Assembly: GCF_002802875.1 (NCBI RefSeq)
Contig: NZ_PEBI01000001.1
Location: 335,830 to 399,829 of the forward strand
Direction of reading: 5' to 3'
Source: Bifidobacterium primatium
GTDB lineage: Bacteria > Actinomycetota > Actinomycetes > Actinomycetales > Bifidobacteriaceae
Length of the DNA: 64,000 bases
The notes below the pieces were generated by a model that did not search any database, was not told the origin of the DNA, and saw only the letters and a program-made list of their open reading frames with translations. The position numbers were made by a program, and so were the translations under genes. Positions within the stretch are counted from its first letter, which is position 1. Each line of letters opens with the position of its first letter. Below, in pieces: positions 34,903 through 45,536 of this stretch.

Positions 34903-36423
34903 TCACACATCCACGGCCTGCGGCTCCGGTTCGGGCGGCCGCCGCGTGGAGAAGCGGAACATGAGCGCGGCGAGCAGCACGCCGCCCGCCGCCATGCCGC
35001 CGAACACCCACATGCTGTGCGAGAACGCCAGCAGATACGATTCGGCCGCGCCGACCCCGCCCCGTACTGCGGCGGCGGAGAATTCGGCGAGCAGGGTGCT
35101 GGCGACGGCGGTGCCGATGGCGCCGGAGAGCTGCTGCACGGTGTTCATCACCGCGGAGCCGTCGGCATTGAGTCGTGCGGGCAGCTGGTTCAGCGCATGC
35201 GTCTGGTCGGGCACGAGCACGAATCCGGAGAACGCCATGAACAGCGCGTAGGCGATGGCCACGGCCCATACGCTGCCGGAGGCGAGCAGCAACACGGCAT
35301 CCATGGCGGTGACGCCGATGAAACCGAATACGATAAACTTCGGCGGGAAATGCTGTTTCAACGCGCTGCCGATCAACGGCGCGCACAGGGCGCCGACCAC
35401 GGCACCGGGCAGCAGAATCAGCGCCGCGACGAGACTGCCGAATCCGAAGCCACGCTGCAGCAGGATCGGCAGCTGGAAGTTCAGCCCGAGCACGCCGCCG
35501 GAGCTCATGAGCAGAATCAGCATGCCCAGCGAGAATCCGGAATAGCCGAACACGCGCACCTCCACCAGCGGCCGTTCCATACGCAGCTGCACGGCCACGA
35601 ACACGGCGAGCACCGCAACGCTCGCCGCCAGCACCGCCCAGAACCGCCAGTCGCCGTTCCATTCGGCGAAGAAGCTCACCGCCACGATGAGCCCCGCAAG
35701 CCCCGCGGCCACCAGCGCCAGCGACGGCACGCTGATCGTGGCCTTGGCGGCGTCACCCTCATGCCGGATCTCGGGAATCGTAGCCGCGCCGAGCACGAAC
35801 GACAATGCGAGGAACGGCAGCATCGTATAGAAGATCCAATGCCAGTTGAGCCATTCCATCACCACGCCGCCGAACACCGGTCCGATGGCGGGCGCCGCGC
35901 AGGTGACGAGGCTGACGATGCCGAGCATCATGCCGCGCTGTTCGAGCGGCGCCTTCTCGAGGATGATGTTGGTGATGAGCGGCAGCGAGATGCCGGTGCC
36001 GAGCGCCATGACGAGACGCGCGGCCAGCAGCATCGGAAAACTGACGGCGAGCGCGCCGAGCACGGTGCCGGCGGTGAAGATGGCCACGGCGGCGACGAAC
36101 AGCGTCTTGGTGGCGAAGCGCCTCACCATGAACGGCGAGCTGGGGATGGCCACCGACAGCAGCAGCAGATAGCCGGTGGTGAGCCATTGCACGACGGCCG
36201 CGCCTACGGAGAACTCGCCCATCAGCGTGGAGTAGGCGATGTTGAGTGACGTTTCGGAAAGGATGCCGAGGAACGTCAGGATGGCCAGGGACACGACGGC
36301 GATGACGAGCTTCGGCTCGACCCGCGCCTTGCCGCCGTTGGACAGTCGTGTGGCCGGCGCGGCCGCGACCGCAGCCGAATCCGAATCCGAATCCGTTGTT
36401 GTCGGCGTTGGTGTTGACGACAT
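34903..36423 (-). CDS. MFS drug exporter, DHA2 (14-helix) family
   Basis: A 506-residue transporter with about 14 membrane helices. The first helices and family stretches are complete (TFLGILSETSLNIAYSTLMGEF, VVQWLTTGYLLLLSVAIP, the motif-C-like ISLPLITNIILEKAPLEQRGMMLGI and AIGPVFGG). The N-terminal 30 residues are a low-complexity Ser/Thr/Asp run. It probably exports drugs or bile-type compounds with proton coupling. The start at 36423 is chosen because the upstream in-frame ATG at 36531 adds 36 residues without a clear ribosome binding site. It lies downstream of a CynX-type exporter on the same strand. Confidence 0.85.
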   Translation of the reverse strand: MSSTPTPTTTDSDSDSAAVAAAPATRLSNGGKARVEPKLVIAVVSLAILTFLGILSETSLNIAYSTLMGEFSVGAAVVQWLTTGYLLLLSVAIPSSPFMVRRFATKTLFVAAVAIFTAGTVLGALAVSFPMLLAARLVMALGTGISLPLITNIILEKAPLEQRGMMLGIVSLVTCAAPAIGPVFGGVVMEWLNWHWIFYTMLPFLALSFVLGAATIPEIRHEGDAAKATISVPSLALVAAGLAGLIVAVSFFAEWNGDWRFWAVLAASVAVLAVFVAVQLRMERPLVEVRVFGYSGFSLGMLILLMSSGGVLGLNFQLPILLQRGFGFGSLVAALILLPGAVVGALCAPLIGSALKQHFPPKFIVFGFIGVTAMDAVLLLASGSVWAVAIAYALFMAFSGFVLVPDQTHALNQLPARLNADGSAVMNTVQQLSGAIGTAVASTLLAEFSAAAVRGGVGAAESYLLAFSHSMWVFGGMAAGGVLLAALMFRFSTRRPPEPEPQAVDV

Positions 36424-36611
36424 CGTCCGTCCGGTTTCGCGCACGGGATACCTCTTTCGCTTCACTTCGACCGTGTCGATACGCAATCCGCAAGATTGTT
36501 GCATATCAAACAATTTTTCGACATCGACCATATTATCGGCAAATGTTTCGCGAAACTCATCATCGACGAATCACGACGGCGACGCCGCCCCTCTCGGAGC
36601 GCGGCTGCGGA

Positions 36612-37853
36612 TCAGCGACGCCGGGCCGTATCGCGGCCGGCGAGCATGGCGACGACGCATTGCGCGGCGGCGAACGCGGTGAACAGTACGAGCGGCATCG
36701 TCCATCCGCCGGAGAGTTCGGCCATCGTGCCGAAGGCGAGCGGGCCGACCGACGCCAGTAGATATCCGATCGACTGCGCCATGCCGGACAACGCGACCGT
36801 CTCCGCGGACGTGCGGCCACGCAGGGAGATCAACGTAAGCGCCACGACCAACGCCGCGCCCTGCCCCATGCCGCCGATGACGCTCCACAGCAACGACAGT
36901 CCGGGAGCCAGCATCCAGCCGAGGCCGGCGACGACCATGGGCAGACTGGAGACCATGGCCGCGCAGACCTGGTTGCCACGCACCTGCATGAGCGCGGGAA
37001 TCATCAGACCGGAGAGGATGCCCAGCGACTGGAAGACGAAGAGGTGCACGCCGGCGGTCGCGTCGCTGAATCCGGCGGCGGTGACGACCGAAGGCAGCCA
37101 GTTCGACATCGTGTAGAACGCTGCCGACTGCAAGCCCATGAACAAGGTGACCCACCAGGTCATCGACCGGCGCCACAGTGGCGTGGAATCAACGGCAGCT
37201 TCGACAGCGGCGGCGCCGGCAGACGAATCGATGGATACGGGAATATCGTCGGATTCTTGTGCGTCATCCGATGACATCGTCCCCCGCATCACACGAATCG
37301 ACCACAACGCGGCCACGACCAGCGGCGGCACCGCCCATAGGGCGAGCGCCGGCCGCCATCCGCCAAGCATGTCGGCCAATGGGGCGGCGGTCAGGCCGGC
37401 GATGGCCGAACCGGTCGTGATGCAGGCCGAGTACACGCCTGTGGCCATGGAGACGTGGCCGGCATAGTCGCGTTTGGCGATCACCGGCACGAGCACGTTG
37501 CCGGCGGCGATGCCGGCGCCCACGGCCACGGTGCCCAACCAGACGCCGGCCGGCCCGCCGAACGAACGCACCGCATCGCCGGCTGCCAGCACCAGCAGCG
37601 CGGCGAGAATGGTCCGGTCGGCACCGAGTCGCGCCGTGACGAACCGGACCAGCGGGCTTACGGCCGCGAACGCCCACAACGGCATGGCGCCAAGCACGCC
37701 GAGCACGCTTTCGCCCCAGCCGAGGTCCTCGCCGATGCGCGTCAATACCGGTCCGACCGCCGCAATGGCCGGTCGCAGGTTCAACGCCACCAGAAAGATC
37801 AGCGCGGCGAGCAGCGCCGGCGTCGCCGCGGCGCTTCGGGTTTTGCGTTTCAT
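36612..37853 (-). CDS. CynX/NimT family MFS transporter
   Basis: A 413-residue, 12-helix major facilitator of the cyanate/2-nitroimidazole transporter branch. The hallmark start is LIFLVALNLRPAIAAVGPVLTRIGEDLG. Motif-like GAGIAAGNVLVPVIAKRDY and the VYSACITTGSAIAGLTAAPLAD stretch follow. A hydrophilic loop (DDAQESDDIPVSIDSSAG) separates the two halves. GGAAAGG precedes the ATG at 37853; longer open frame upstream is non-conserved. It is divergent from the glycosyltransferase gene at 38082. The substrate is unknown. Confidence 0.83.
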   Translation of the reverse strand: MKRKTRSAAATPALLAALIFLVALNLRPAIAAVGPVLTRIGEDLGWGESVLGVLGAMPLWAFAAVSPLVRFVTARLGADRTILAALLVLAAGDAVRSFGGPAGVWLGTVAVGAGIAAGNVLVPVIAKRDYAGHVSMATGVYSACITTGSAIAGLTAAPLADMLGGWRPALALWAVPPLVVAALWSIRVMRGTMSSDDAQESDDIPVSIDSSAGAAAVEAAVDSTPLWRRSMTWWVTLFMGLQSAAFYTMSNWLPSVVTAAGFSDATAGVHLFVFQSLGILSGLMIPALMQVRGNQVCAAMVSSLPMVVAGLGWMLAPGLSLLWSVIGGMGQGAALVVALTLISLRGRTSAETVALSGMAQSIGYLLASVGPLAFGTMAELSGGWTMPLVLFTAFAAAQCVVAMLAGRDTARRR

Positions 37854-38081
37854 GCCTTTCCTCCGTCTTCTCTCCTCGTTCTCCTGTACGAGGTTCATGT
37901 CTATCACACGGTCTGCCATGCGGTCAGGGGCCGTGCATCCATACATCACGGGACCATGCACGTCGCCGAAGCCTCCCGCAAAGCGTCGTCACGGCAACCG
38001 ATGCGGCAACAATGGCTGAACAACGGCGAAACCGGGCCTTCCGTCGAATCCGTCGTCCATAGACTGGGCGGTATGGGTGGG

Positions 38082-39383
38082 ATGACCGACGATATGGAAC
38101 ACGACGACCAGCGGTCCGCGACGCATGCCGAACACGGAAGGCGCCCGCTGCGCGTGCTCGTGGTGAGCGAATCGTCATTGGAGCAGACCAACGGCGTGAG
38201 CAACAGCGTGAAGCATATATTGCGCCGTTTCACCGACCGCGGTTTTGACGCGCAGGTTATCGCCCCGCAGCCGGCGCCGGAAAGCGGCTCGTTCGCGGGG
38301 TATCGCGTCGATGCGGTCACATCATGGCCGGTGCAGCACTTCAATGTGGCCATCCCGATGAAAAGCACGGTCATCGATATGATCGAGTCCGGCCCGCGCC
38401 CGGACGTCATCCATGTGGCGGCGCCGATCTCCCGGCTCGGCCATGCGGCCCTGATCGCCGGCGACGAGCTGGGCGTGGCCACGGTGGCCGTCTACCAGAC
38501 CGACGTGGCGCAGTACGCGCGCCGCTTCGCCCGTCAGACCATCGACGGACTGGCCGGCAGCATGGCGCCGAAGCACACCGGCTGGCTGCGCAAGGTCGGC
38601 AAATCCGCGGGCGACGCCGCCGAGCAGATCCTCGCCGACCGCATCGCAAGACTGCACAACCAGGCCACGCTCACGTTGGCGCCGACCGATCAGGCCCGGC
38701 AACGTCTCGAGACATTCGGCGTCGAGCCGTCGCTGATCCGGCTGTGGGGACGCGGCGTCGATTCGACGCTGTTCAACCCGCGCCGGGCCGAATCGGAACA
38801 GGTACGGCAACTGCATCGCAAATGGAGCTACGACGGCGCGGTGCCGGTCGTCGGATATGTGGGACGTTTGGCGCCCGAAAAGCAGGTGGACCGTCTGACC
38901 TGTCTTTCGGGACTGGGCATCCGCCTGGTGATCGTGGGCGACGGCCCGTGCGCCGACGACCTGCATCGCCGGTTGCCGACGGCCATATTCACCGGCATGC
39001 TGCACGGCGACGAACTGGCCGACGCCTATGCCGCGCTCGACGTGTTCGTGCACACCGGCAATCAGGAGACGTTCGGCCAGACGATTCAGGAGGCCATGGC
39101 GAGCCGGCTGCCGGTGATCGCGCCGGCCAGCGGCGGCCCGCTCGACCTCGTCGACACCGGACGGACCGGCCTGCTCTACTCCCCGCGGAACGACAAGGCC
39201 CTGCGCGCCTGCGTCCAGCGCGTGATATCGGACGACGCGTTCCGCCGGCGCATCGCCGACAACGGCTTCGAGGCCATCCAAGGACGGACCTGGCCCAACG
39301 TGGTCGACAGGCTCATCGACTACTATCGCCTCGCCATGCAGCTCCGCCTCGCGCGCGACGGCGCGGAACACACGGGCCGATAG
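38082..39383 (+). CDS. GT4 family glycosyltransferase (GDP-mannose-dependent mannosyltransferase-like)
   Basis: A GT-B fold enzyme of about 433 residues. The N-terminal domain opens RVLVVSESSLEQTNGVSNSVKHIL, as in MgtA/PimB-type mannosyltransferases of actinobacteria. The C-terminal domain has VVGYVGRLAPEKQVDRL, GTP-sugar contacts and the E-x7-E region QETFGQTIQEAMASRLPVIAPASGGP. It probably adds a hexose to a lipid or cell-envelope glycan at the inner membrane face. The start is uncertain (38073, 38082 or 38097); 38082 has GGGTGG directly before it. A palindromic repeat follows the gene. Confidence 0.83.
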   Translation: MTDDMEHDDQRSATHAEHGRRPLRVLVVSESSLEQTNGVSNSVKHILRRFTDRGFDAQVIAPQPAPESGSFAGYRVDAVTSWPVQHFNVAIPMKSTVIDMIESGPRPDVIHVAAPISRLGHAALIAGDELGVATVAVYQTDVAQYARRFARQTIDGLAGSMAPKHTGWLRKVGKSAGDAAEQILADRIARLHNQATLTLAPTDQARQRLETFGVEPSLIRLWGRGVDSTLFNPRRAESEQVRQLHRKWSYDGAVPVVGYVGRLAPEKQVDRLTCLSGLGIRLVIVGDGPCADDLHRRLPTAIFTGMLHGDELADAYAALDVFVHTGNQETFGQTIQEAMASRLPVIAPASGGPLDLVDTGRTGLLYSPRNDKALRACVQRVISDDAFRRRIADNGFEAIQGRTWPNVVDRLIDYYRLAMQLRLARDGAEHTGR

Positions 39384-39415
39384 CGGATTAACGGCTCGCA
39401 ACGGTCGGAACCCGC

Positions 39416-39475
39416 GATTCATGGTGCCTTCCGGTCGTTTTCAGGGCGAAAAACGACCTTCTGGCACCGCGAATC
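39416..39475. repeat. dispersed palindromic intergenic element, copy 5
   Basis: The arms GATTCATGGTGCC (39416-39428) and GGCACCGCGAATC (39463-39475) enclose GGTCGTTTT and AAAACGACC. It sits after the glycosyltransferase gene. A flanking AACCCGC/GCGGGTT pair extends the structure to about 39409-39511, again like copy 3. Confidence 0.7.
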
Positions 39476-39521
39476 GGTGACAGCAGGTTTTACAGCGGGT
39501 TTTTCCGCCCGCCAAACGCCG

Positions 39522-39551
39522 TTGCATACGGCTGTAGATGGCCTGTAGAAT
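39522..39551 (+). promoter_or_regulatory. candidate promoter of ettA
   Basis: TTGCAT (39522-39527), an 18-base spacer and TAGAAT (39546-39551) make a good housekeeping promoter, about 135 bases before the TTG start of ettA. Confidence 0.55.
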
Positions 39552-39686
39552 AATGGTTTTGGAACTTTTTGCCACGCCTCGCGGCCATCACGACGATCGC
39601 GGCGACTTCCGACGATCGCGGCGAACGGGGCACGCAAATTTTGGGAATCAACGGAATACAACCAACGACAGAGATAAGGAACTCAC

Positions 39687-41366
<1,680 letters not shown>

Positions 41367-41378
41367 GGCTTCACCGCC

Positions 41379-41432
41379 CATCGCGGTTCCAATCGTCATC
41401 GCGGTTCCGGTCGTCATCGCGGTTCCGATCGA
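41379..41432. repeat. 18-bp tandem repeat, three copies
   Basis: CATCGCGGTTCCAATCGT and two near-copies follow each other exactly at 41379, 41397 and 41415, just past the ettA stop. A partial fourth CATCGCGATTCC lies near 41454. No function is evident. Confidence 0.7.
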
Positions 41433-41489
41433 CCGTCGTGATGCCAGTGGGCCATCGCGATTCCGAATTCAGCAGCGACGACATCAATG

Positions 41490-41517
41490 CAACGGCTCCC
41501 CTCAGCGGGAGCCGTTG
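41490..41517 (+). terminator. hairpin terminator candidate after ettA
   Basis: The arms CAACGGCTCCC (41490-41500) and GGGAGCCGTTG (41507-41517) form an 11-bp stem with a six-base loop. It is followed by TCAT, not a strong T run. Confidence 0.55.
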
Positions 41518-41650
41518 TCATATGCGCGGCACAAGAAACTCCTCGCCCCCCCTACTCATCCCTTTCACATTCACCTTTCCCTTTCACCTTCACCTCCTCT
41601 CTCATCTTTCCGTCTTCACTTCTTCACTGCTCGACGTTCCCCGCTTGCGC

Positions 41651-41930
41651 GATGGACCGCTCCGCACATTCGCGTTTTCGCAGCGCAGTCCATCGAAAAT
41701 CATCGCTTTCCAATGGATTACGATGCAAAACCAGCATATTGCGACGCAATCCATCGCGACCAAACAATCCACCTCGACAAAACCGCATGATTCCAACGAT
41801 CTTAAAAATCAACCAATTTGATTTCGATGGACCGCTCCGCATATTCGCCAAATCGCGGCGTAATCCATCAGCAACCGGGCATTTCCGATGGATTACGCCG
41901 CAAAACCACCAATATGCGGCGCACTCCATC
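41651..41930. repeat. array of 44-bp GATGGA...TCCATC dyads, 61-bp period (copy A)
   Basis: Four dyads of 44 bases start at 41651, 41712, 41826 and 41887. Each opens with (G/A)ATGGA and closes with TCCATC, and neighbours are 61 bases apart. A 114-base step separates the middle pair. The interior carries GCCGCAnATTCGC-like sequence that is itself partly symmetric. The stretch 41695-41758 is almost identical to 44117-44180 in the second array, and the 114-base linker (CGACAAAACCGCATGATTCC) is shared too. The array is more AT-rich than the flanks, and 61 is not a multiple of three. Confidence 0.8.
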
Positions 41931-41957
41931 ACGAACCATAGCAATTCCCCGAATACC

Positions 41958-42068
41958 ATGGATTCCATGACTTCCCAGGACATCATCACCATTATCATCG
42001 TGATAGTCATCGGTGTCGCCGTGGGAGTCGTCATGCTCGCCGCCGGCATCGTCGCTCTTCGAGAATAA
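41958..42068 (+). CDS. possible small membrane peptide (36 residues)
   Basis: The open frame MDSMTSQDIITIIIVIVIGV continues as a single hydrophobic span and ends IVALRE. It starts where array A stops. No ribosome binding site is convincing before either ATG (41958 or 41967). It could equally be chance, so confidence is low. Confidence 0.3.
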   Translation: MDSMTSQDIITIIIVIVIGVAVGVVMLAAGIVALRE

Positions 42069-42074
42069 CGCCTA

Positions 42075-42239
42075 TTGAACAGCGTCCTTGAATGGCGGCG
42101 GTCCTCTCAACACCCCGACACACACTCGGGCATCCGTATCGCCGAAGCACGGTGGATGGGCTGGGCAAGACGCCCCGACGGCAAGACGCCCGTCTATGCA
42201 TGGCGTGATTTCGACGGATACCACGAACGGAAGGATTAA
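42075..42239 (+). CDS. possible 54-residue protein with TTG start
   Basis: An open frame starting TTG at 42075 encodes a Trp/Arg-rich, well-structured-looking sequence (LEWRRSSQHPDTHSG, IAEARWMGWARRPDGKTPVY, AWRDFDGYHERKD). The composition is more protein-like than chance frames here. There is no clear ribosome binding site. It may be a relic of a longer gene. The following stretch 42240-42788 holds only weak open frames, the best being a 57-residue hydrophobic one at 42404-42577, plus a lone DnaA-box match at 42687. Confidence 0.3.
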   Translation: MNSVLEWRRSSQHPDTHSGIRIAEARWMGWARRPDGKTPVYAWRDFDGYHERKD

Positions 42240-42788
42240 CGTTCCGTTGTCCTCGACCGCAGCTCCGGCCAGCGGAATATCAAACCCCTGATGTGTGGCC
42301 GGAACAGTGCCGTGACCACCGTGCGCATTCCAATCCGACCGGGTGCCGTGCACGAATCGACCGATGCCCCATTATCTGTACAATCAACGATGCCTTGCCG
42401 TCGATGCTCCTCCGCCTCCAAACGTATCCCCACGAACGACTGCATGCCACCGAACTCCACGTTTTCCGCTACCGAACCCCGATTGCCCCGATAATCCTCA
42501 TGGCCGTGGGAGGCGCCTCGACCGCACTGGGGCTTGCCGCCGCCGTGCTTGCCATCATGGCGTGCACGATGCCGTAAGCCCCGGCGTCGTGAATTGCATG
42601 GTTGCGAACCACATCGTCGCCAGCCGCATCGTCGGTCGGATGCATTGGCGCTGTCGCCGGCCCTATCGGCACACTTCACATCACAGTTATCCACATTCCT
42701 CGTTTGGCTTCCGTCGGCGATTGGTTTTCCGTTAGCGTGAATATCACGACGTTTTGCACAGCATTCTTCATCAAGGGGGCCGAAGACC

Positions 42789-43766
42789 ATGCGATACCCG
42801 AACCATCCACGACAGACCAACGACTCGGACCGGCACACCGGCCATCGGAATCATTCCCATCCCGTCAACGACAATGCACAAGACATCAGTACCATGAGCA
42901 AAACGCTGGCGACCAAACGGCAGAGCACCCTGCAACGATGCATCGAGGAGACGAGGAACGGCAAGCGGAAAATATTGTTTGGATTGACGACCGCTCTCGA
43001 ATTGCAGATGGTACCAGTTCCCGAACAGTGCCGGCTCGACACCGATCGGCTGCATTCCGTGGCCAGCACGCGTGGACGCCGAATGAGCTCGAAGACCATG
43101 GCCTCACACGTCTGGACCGAATTCGACGGACCGTCGCAAATCCGTCTGTCTCCGTCCATATATGTGCTCGACCTGGTGCATACATGGGCCCAGATGGCAC
43201 GGTTCGTCGACCTAGAACAGTTCATCGCACTCACCGACGCCGTTATATTCCGCATGATGATGGATGGTAAGCGAGATCCCCTGCAACGCATGAGCGAATT
43301 TCTTGAACAATCGTCATCGTTTGCCGGAAAACTGTTCTGCCGCATGGCATTGCGGCTTGCTCAGGAGAACGTATATTCCCCACAGGAGACGATATGCCGT
43401 CTTGCGTTGGTCTGCCACGGCGTCCCCTGCCCCGAAACGAATTACGTCGTGCCGGGGCTGACGTTCCGGTCGGGAGCGGCGATGACCGTGGACATGGCAT
43501 GGCCGGAGGCTCGCGTGGCGGTGGAATACGACGGCGACCATCATCGTACGGACAAGCGGCAATGGCGACGCGACCAGGAAAAACGCGAACTGCTGCGACT
43601 GCACGGATGGATTGTGCTCGTCGTGACCGCGGATGCGTTGAAGGATGCCGAATCCCGAGCGTATTTCGCCTTTCAGGTGTCGAGACTGCTGATTTCGCGA
43701 GACGTCCGCGTGGATTTCCTCATCGAGGCGCGCCCCCTGGAGAAGATGTGCCGCCTGCCGCGGTGA
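42789..43766 (+). CDS. DUF559/Vsr-like endonuclease-domain protein
   Basis: A 325-residue protein. The C-terminal domain has the DUF559 pattern of the very-short-patch-repair endonuclease fold: VDMAWPEARVAVEYDGDHHR, then a basic DKRQWRRDQEKRELLRLHGW and IVLVVTADAL. The acidic pair and the E-Y-D-G-D-H-H core are intact. The N-terminal 200 residues resemble the AbiEi-like helical region often found before this domain in actinobacteria (ATKRQSTLQRCIEETRNG, then SPSIYVLDLV). AAGGGGG precedes the ATG at 42789. It stands alone between two copies of a palindromic array. Whether it acts in defence or repair is open. Confidence 0.7.
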   Translation: MRYPNHPRQTNDSDRHTGHRNHSHPVNDNAQDISTMSKTLATKRQSTLQRCIEETRNGKRKILFGLTTALELQMVPVPEQCRLDTDRLHSVASTRGRRMSSKTMASHVWTEFDGPSQIRLSPSIYVLDLVHTWAQMARFVDLEQFIALTDAVIFRMMMDGKRDPLQRMSEFLEQSSSFAGKLFCRMALRLAQENVYSPQETICRLALVCHGVPCPETNYVVPGLTFRSGAAMTVDMAWPEARVAVEYDGDHHRTDKRQWRRDQEKRELLRLHGWIVLVVTADALKDAESRAYFAFQVSRLLISRDVRVDFLIEARPLEKMCRLPR

Positions 43767-43835
43767 TTCCGCGGATTGCGACACATATAGGCTTGTCGGA
43801 TGATGCCGAATATTGGATGCCGGATGTCAGATGCC

Positions 43836-44200
43836 AATGGTCTCTTATCCATGGCGCTCCTATCCATGGCGTAATCCAGGTTGCACAAGGTCGTCCGATG
43901 GATTGCAGCGCAAAATCGTCAAAATGCGGCATAGTCCATCGAAAATCGACTCTTTCCGATGGACTACACCGCAAAATCGGCGATTATGCAACGCAGTCCA
44001 TCGCAGCCAGACAATCCTCCCCGACAAAACCGCATGATTCCAACGGTCTCGAAAATCGACCGTCTCGATTTCGATGGATTGCATTGCATATTCGCCAAAA
44101 CGCAGCGCAGTCCATCGAAAATCATCGCTTTCCAATGGATTACGATGCAAAACCGGCATATTGCGACGCAATCCATCGCAGGCCATCATGTTTCGATGGG
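43836..44200. repeat. array of 44-bp GATGGA...TCCATC dyads, 61-bp period (copy B)
   Basis: Dyads start at 43897, 43958, 44073 and 44134, with a half unit (GATGGG) at 44195 and a degenerate unit at 43836. Steps are 61, 61, 115, 61 and 61 bases. This is the same pattern as copy A, 2.2 kb away. The long step contains the shared CGACAAAACCGCATGATTCC segment. Two short CTTATCCATGGCG-like direct repeats occur near 43845-43871. The rest of 43767-44449 shows no gene. Confidence 0.8.
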
Positions 44201-44449
44201 CCACACCGCGAATTGCCAATACCCCCGACATGTGAGCGCGCACCCGTCGTTTCATCGTCGACGCATCTGCGTTCCGTTCGGCAACACCGTCATCTTGCGT
44301 TCACCTAGCTCACGAACTTGTTACAAAACGGTCCTCTTTTTCTTTACGAGTCGTGGATAGACTGCATTGCAGAATGCAAAACGACGCCGGCGCTTCGACG
44401 CTGCAGACGCCAACGACCACTGCATGACAACACGACAAGCGAGGAATTC

Positions 44450-45382
44450 ATGACGCAGGAAGAGACTCGGGAAGACCAGTCACCGCTCAATCATCTCATC
44501 AAGGTGCTGCGGCTGGGAGACCCGTCCCCCTACCGCAACCACACCTACATCAGCGGTGAGAGCCTGTACTTCCCCACCGGCCGCGTCTACGGCGGCCAGG
44601 TCATCGCGCAGTCGGTCGTCGCTGCGGCGCGTACCGTCCCCGAGGACCGGCTGCCGCATTCCATCCACGCGTATTTCATCGCCGCCGGCGACATCCGCCA
44701 GGACGTATTGTTCGACGTGGAGAATCTGCGTGACGGCCGTTCGTTCTCGGCCCGCCGTGTGAACGCCACACAGTCGAAGGGCCCGATTCTCACCGCCATC
44801 ACCAGCTTCCAGAAGCATGGGCAGCAGGGCGTGGAGTTCGCCGACCCGATGCCGCAGAACGTCCCCGACCCCGAATCGCTGACCAGCGCCAAGGAGCTGA
44901 TGAAGCCGTACAGCGCCCAGTCGCCGTTCGCCGAATACTATGCCGAGCGTTCGCCGTTCGACATCCGTCACATCAACAGCACCGTGATGCTGGGAACCGA
45001 CGACAAGGCGGCGAGCGCGAACAGCGGCAAACAGATGGTCTGGATGAAGATCGACGGCCAGGTGGACCTGCCGCAGCTGTGCCATCGTGCGATTCTGGCA
45101 TGCGGCTGCGATCAGATCATGATGGAGCCGATCGTCCGCCGCGCCGGATTGAGTTTCATGACGCCGGGCATCTCGTTCGCCACGCTCGACCATTCGATGT
45201 GGTGGTACCGCGACGTCGATATCAACCAGTGGCATCTGTATGTGCAGGATACGCCGACGGCGGCGCATGGCCGTGGCCTGAGCTATGCGAAGGTGTATTC
45301 GCGCGACGGCGAGCTTGTGGCCGCGATGAGCCAGGAGGCGATGATCCGCGTTCCGAATCCTCCGAAGGAAGCCGAGAAATAA
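44450..45382 (+). CDS. tesB: acyl-CoA thioesterase II (TesB family)
   Basis: A 310-residue double-hotdog thioesterase that hydrolyses acyl-CoA to free acid and CoA in the cytoplasm. The N-terminal hotdog has GGQVIAQSVVAAARTV and HSIHAYFIAAGDIRQDVLFDVENLRDGRSFSARRV. The C-terminal half has the family end LDHSMWWYRDVDINQWHLYVQDTPTAAHGRGLSYAKVYSRDGELVAAMSQEAMIR. The catalytic Asp, Thr/Ser and Gln of TesB map to the second domain. GAGGAATTC precedes the ATG at 44450. A strong terminator follows at 45420. It stands as a single transcription unit after array B. Confidence 0.9.
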   Translation: MTQEETREDQSPLNHLIKVLRLGDPSPYRNHTYISGESLYFPTGRVYGGQVIAQSVVAAARTVPEDRLPHSIHAYFIAAGDIRQDVLFDVENLRDGRSFSARRVNATQSKGPILTAITSFQKHGQQGVEFADPMPQNVPDPESLTSAKELMKPYSAQSPFAEYYAERSPFDIRHINSTVMLGTDDKAASANSGKQMVWMKIDGQVDLPQLCHRAILACGCDQIMMEPIVRRAGLSFMTPGISFATLDHSMWWYRDVDINQWHLYVQDTPTAAHGRGLSYAKVYSRDGELVAAMSQEAMIRVPNPPKEAEK

Positions 45383-45419
45383 GCTGAAAAGCGGGAAACC
45401 GAAAAAACAGGCGACGTGT

Positions 45420-45447
45420 CACCTCCCTCATCAGAGGGAGGTGTTTT
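45420..45447 (+). terminator. rho-independent terminator of tesB
   Basis: CACCTCCCT (45420-45428) pairs with AGGGAGGTG (45435-45443) and is followed by TTTTC. This is a typical stem, short loop and T run, 38 bases past the tesB stop. Confidence 0.8.
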
Positions 45448-45536
45448 CGTATCGGCTCCGATACCGACCGATATGCCGGATCACATTCGATGCGGCTGCT
45501 GCCGACGGCCACGACGGCCGCCGGCAGCGCCGATCG

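Noticed and set aside
37455-38081. A 200-residue N-terminal extension of the GT4 glycosyltransferase
   Set aside because: The extension is His/Arg/Gly-rich and runs antisense through the CynX-type gene. The conserved GT fold begins only after 38150.
42236-42838. A 200-codon minus-strand open frame between the arrays
   Set aside because: The translation is Arg/Gly/His/Cys-rich with no hydrophobic core. It lies opposite short plus-strand frames and has no ribosome binding site.
41651-44200. Repeats as part of a repetitive surface protein
   Set aside because: The 61-base period would shift the reading frame at every unit, and all frames are broken by stops within a few units.
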